Source: Actinomycetales bacterium (GTDB lineage Bacteria; Actinomycetota; Actinomycetes; Actinomycetales; Microbacteriaceae). From it: 7,228 bases of DNA. Within the stretch, counting starts at the first letter, position 1, and every line of letters starts with the position of its first letter. Below, in pieces: positions 5,151 to 7,228 of this stretch. The stretch spans positions 1 through 7,228 of the forward strand of contig JAGWUG010000046.1 in assembly GCA_028868555.1 (NCBI GenBank). Reading direction: 5' to 3'. The notes under the pieces are model-generated. The model was not told the origin of the DNA and ran no database searches. It was given only the letters and a program-made list of their open reading frames with translations. Made by a program: the position numbers and the translations under genes.

Positions 5151-6082
5151 GCACGCAGGGTGCAGTGAGTGCACCTAAGAAGCCAAGGTTTGGCATCAGC
5201 CCGGGCGATTTTATGCTGCTGCTGGTGGCGGCCACCTGGGGCGGCAGCTACCTAGCCGTCAAACAGCTGGGCGAGGCCGGTTCCACCACCGCGCTGATGA
5301 CCTTGCGCTTCATTCCAGCCGCCATTTTCCTGTGGCTCTTCTGGTTGAAGAACCGAACTCGTTTCACCAAACCCGAACTGGTGATGAGCCTTGGCTTTGG
5401 CATCAGCCAAGTTGTGATTCTAAACATGGAGGCCGTCAGCGTTCACCTGACCAGCGCCACAAACGGCGGACTGATTATCAGCCTGGCCATCATTCTGACC
5501 CCAATCGCCGAGGGAGCACTCTCGCGCAACTGGCTGCCGCCGAGGTTCTTCCTTGCCACCGTCGTGGCAGTGATTGGCGTTGCGCTGCTGATCGTGGGCA
5601 ACGGATTTGTGGCCCCAAATCTGGGCGACTTCATCATGCTTGGCGCCGCACTGCTGCGCACCATGCACTTCGCGCTGGCCGGCAGGTTCACCCAAGGCAA
5701 GCCGGTTTCGGCACTGAACCTGACGGTACTGCAGGTGACGGTTTCGGCCGTGGTGATGTGCTTCTTCAACCCCGGTCAGACCATCCAAGCGGCACTCAGC
5801 TACAGCGCGGCCGACTGGTGGCTGATCCTGTTCCTGTCGCTGTTCTGCACCGCGCTTGGGTTCATCGGCATGAGCTGGGGCATCAAGCACACCTCGGCCA
5901 GCCGCACCAGCCTGCTACTTGGAACCGAGCCAGTGTTCGCAACCCTGATCGCGGTCTGGTTCGGTGGCGAACTGATGGGCCCAATCGGTGTGCTGGGGGC
6001 CGCCCTGATTGTGGGCGCAACCTACTGGGGTCAGGCCATCGAGGCCAAGCATCGCCTCACGCCCGTGCTGCCAGCAAGCTAA
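5147..6082 (+). CDS. EamA-family drug/metabolite transporter (second of tandem pair)
   Basis: A 311-residue ten-helix protein, again with two EamA repeats (about residues 20-151 and 160-297). Visible landmarks include AATWGGSYLAVK (28-39), LTSATNGGLIISLAIILTP (101-119) and HTSASRTSLLLGTEPVFATL (248-267). The chosen GTG start at 5147 overlaps the TGA of the first transporter (GTGA), pointing to coupled translation. A second in-frame GTG at 5165, with AGGG four bases before it, is a possible start six residues later; neither changes the membrane part. It differs clearly from its neighbour, so the pair is not a recent duplication. They could work as separate transporters or as a two-gene unit; the sequence does not decide this. 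The C-terminal tail (298-311) is short and polar. Confidence 0.92.
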   Translation: MSTQGAVSAPKKPRFGISPGDFMLLLVAATWGGSYLAVKQLGEAGSTTALMTLRFIPAAIFLWLFWLKNRTRFTKPELVMSLGFGISQVVILNMEAVSVHLTSATNGGLIISLAIILTPIAEGALSRNWLPPRFFLATVVAVIGVALLIVGNGFVAPNLGDFIMLGAALLRTMHFALAGRFTQGKPVSALNLTVLQVTVSAVVMCFFNPGQTIQAALSYSAADWWLILFLSLFCTALGFIGMSWGIKHTSASRTSLLLGTEPVFATLIAVWFGGELMGPIGVLGAALIVGATYWGQAIEAKHRLTPVLPAS

Positions 6083-6085
6083 AGA

Positions 6086-6105
6086 CCGCCTGACTTTTAG
6101 AGCGG
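6086..6105. terminator. Weak hairpin between convergent genes
   Basis: The 31-bp gap between the second EamA gene and the GMC gene holds CCGCCT (6086-6091) and AGAGCGG (6099-6105), which pair as six base pairs with one bulged A and the seven-base loop GACTTTT. No T-run follows in either direction, so it is at best a weak bidirectional terminator. It is the only structure seen in the gap. Confidence 0.2.
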
Positions 6106-6113
6106 GGCCAACC

Positions 6114-7228
6114 CTAAAGAACTGGCAGGCGCAGCGCCGCCGGCGCAGCCTGGGGAACCACCGGTCGCTTCGGGCTAACCACTGCCACCTGCTGGAACCC
6201 CGCACCCAGGGCTGGTCGCGGATCCGAATCCCCCAGGTTAGGCCAGTGCGCACACGCCCACTCCGCCTGGGCCGTGATGCTGAGGCTCGGATTCACACCG
6301 GGATTCGCACTCAACGTGCTGCCGTCGAAGATGTGTAGCCCGGGCTCGCCAAACACCCGCAGATACGCGTCGACAACGCCAGTTTCAGCGCTGGCTCCAA
6401 TAGTGGCACCACCCAGGAAGTGCGCGGTCATCGGGATGCCGAAGGCCTCGGTGGTTACCGCGCCCGGAATACCGTCGATCTCTTGCGCCAGCGCCTTGGC
6501 GAAGATGTGCCCGGCCGGCACCCAACTTGGATTGGGTTCGCCGTGCCCCTGGCGACTGCTCAGCTTTGCGCCAAAGACGCCGCGCTTCAGATAGGTGGTC
6601 AGTGAATTGTCGCGGGCCTGCATCACCAGCAGGATCAGGGTGCGTTCGCTCCAGTGACGGAAGTCATAGAACCTTGGCAGCTGCCAGAACCGCGCCAGCG
6701 TTGCGCCCAGCAGGCGCAGCGGGTTAGGCGCCTGTCCTCGCTTGCCCGAAGCCATGAACGCCTGAAGGGCCGCCATCAGGTTGCTGCCGCGCCCGTAGCG
6801 AACCGACTCGATGTGGGTGTCCGGGCTTGGGTAAACGCTGGAGGTGATGGCCGATCCGGTGGAAAAGTCCAGGCTCTTATCGCGGGAAATCACACCCAGC
6901 AGGCTCTCGCTGTTGGTGCGGGTATTGGCACCGAGTTGCGAACTGATGCCCGTCAGGTGACCGGCCGCCCGTACCTTCTGCAGTAGCTTGGCGGACCCCA
7001 GAGCACCGGCCGCCACAATTACCTGGCCGGCGCGCACGCTGGTAGCCCGGCCTCCCCTGGCGGTCTTGGAGGTGTGCACCAGCCAGCCATCGCCGTCCCG
7101 CTGGAAGTCGGTGACTGTGGTCAGCGGCCAGACCTCGGTGCCGGCCTGTTCCGCAAGGTAAAGGTAGTTCTTGACCAAAGTGTTTTTGGCATTGTGCCGG
7201 CAGCCGGTCATGCACTCGCCGCAGTTGG
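6114..7228 (-). CDS. GMC-family FAD oxidoreductase, cholesterol-oxidase-like (C-terminal part)
   Basis: The last 370 residues of a flavin alcohol or sterol oxidoreductase; the start and the N-terminal FAD-binding motif lie beyond the right edge. An in-frame ATG at 7211 is not the true start, because the frame continues upstream as NCGEC and forms the family motif CGECMTGCRHNAKNTL across it. Numbering from that Asn, VIVAAGALGSAKLL (70-83) matches the conserved GMC segment. The C-terminal catalytic signature is present as TAHFLGG (H269) and NPGVNPSLSITA (308-319), the usual His and Asn positions of cholesterol-oxidase-like members. After it comes a Pro/Ala-rich tail of about 45 residues. Substrate is unknown; an alcohol, sterol or sugar-like compound is possible. 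It converges on the EamA pair with 31 bp between, so no functional link is implied. The three cysteines in CGECMTGC could bind a metal or be structural. Confidence 0.88.
   Translation of the reverse strand, partial: NCGECMTGCRHNAKNTLVKNYLYLAEQAGTEVWPLTTVTDFQRDGDGWLVHTSKTARGGRATSVRAGQVIVAAGALGSAKLLQKVRAAGHLTGISSQLGANTRTNSESLLGVISRDKSLDFSTGSAITSSVYPSPDTHIESVRYGRGSNLMAALQAFMASGKRGQAPNPLRLLGATLARFWQLPRFYDFRHWSERTLILLVMQARDNSLTTYLKRGVFGAKLSSRQGHGEPNPSWVPAGHIFAKALAQEIDGIPGAVTTEAFGIPMTAHFLGGATIGASAETGVVDAYLRVFGEPGLHIFDGSTLSANPGVNPSLSITAQAEWACAHWPNLGDSDPRPALGAGFQQVAVVSPKRPVVPQAAPAALRLPVL

Noticed and set aside
5332..6093. Plus-strand open frame (253 codons) overlapping the second EamA gene
   Set aside because: Arg/His/Gly/Pro-rich out-of-frame reading of a GC-rich membrane-protein gene; the other frame gives a complete ten-helix transporter.
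6134..6146. GC-rich hairpin GCGCC-GCC-GGCGC near the end of the GMC gene as terminator
   Set aside because: Short stem inside coding sequence for an Ala-rich tail, with no adjacent T-run; most simply a result of the base composition.
7209..7211. ATG at 7211 as the true start of the GMC gene
   Set aside because: The frame is open to the window edge and the upstream codons complete the conserved CGECMTGC motif, so the gene starts outside the window.

Overview
The window looks like chromosomal DNA from a monoderm, moderately GC-rich bacterium, probably an actinobacterium of the Microbacteriaceae type; a freshwater lineage would fit but cannot be shown. This rests on the fairly high GC (high fifties per cent by eye), dense coding with 1-4 bp overlaps, a candidate leaderless promoter, and the affinities of the protein families. 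No RNA genes, CRISPR arrays, insertion sequences or attachment sites were seen.

Region 1 (1-4172, all on the minus strand) looks like a phosphonate-use locus. In transcription order it holds: an FAD-dependent oxidoreductase of the type that occurs next to phosphonatase-like enzymes (4172-3048); a PhnX-like HAD hydrolase that keeps the DxAGT nucleophile motif and the cap-domain Schiff-base lysine (3048-2380); a 127-bp control region; a secreted substrate-binding protein (2252-1047); an ABC permease (1042-140); and the start of a second permease running off the left edge (143-1). The inferred route is import of an aminophosphonate such as 2-aminoethylphosphonate (AEP) or its N-methyl form, flavin-dependent oxidative deamination to phosphonoacetaldehyde, then hydrolysis of the C-P bond to acetaldehyde and phosphate. 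No PhnW transaminase is present. The transporter ATPase is not in the window and would be expected beyond the left edge.

Two non-coding signals stand out in this locus. Three similar 15-bp operator-like palindromes, each containing GGTT-N5-AAC, sit in the gap before the binding-protein gene. A 35-nt hairpin lies inside the first codons of permease 1; its only DNA mismatch becomes a G-U wobble in the mRNA, which suggests an RNA element that sets the ratio of binding protein to permease.

Region 2 (4239-6082, plus strand) is divergent from the first and holds two EamA-type drug/metabolite transporters overlapping by four bases (GTGA). The first may be translated from a leaderless message.

Region 3 (6114-7228, minus strand) is the C-terminal part of a GMC-type oxidoreductase resembling bacterial cholesterol oxidases. 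It converges on the EamA pair and runs off the right edge. Nothing in the sequence ties it to the phosphonate genes.
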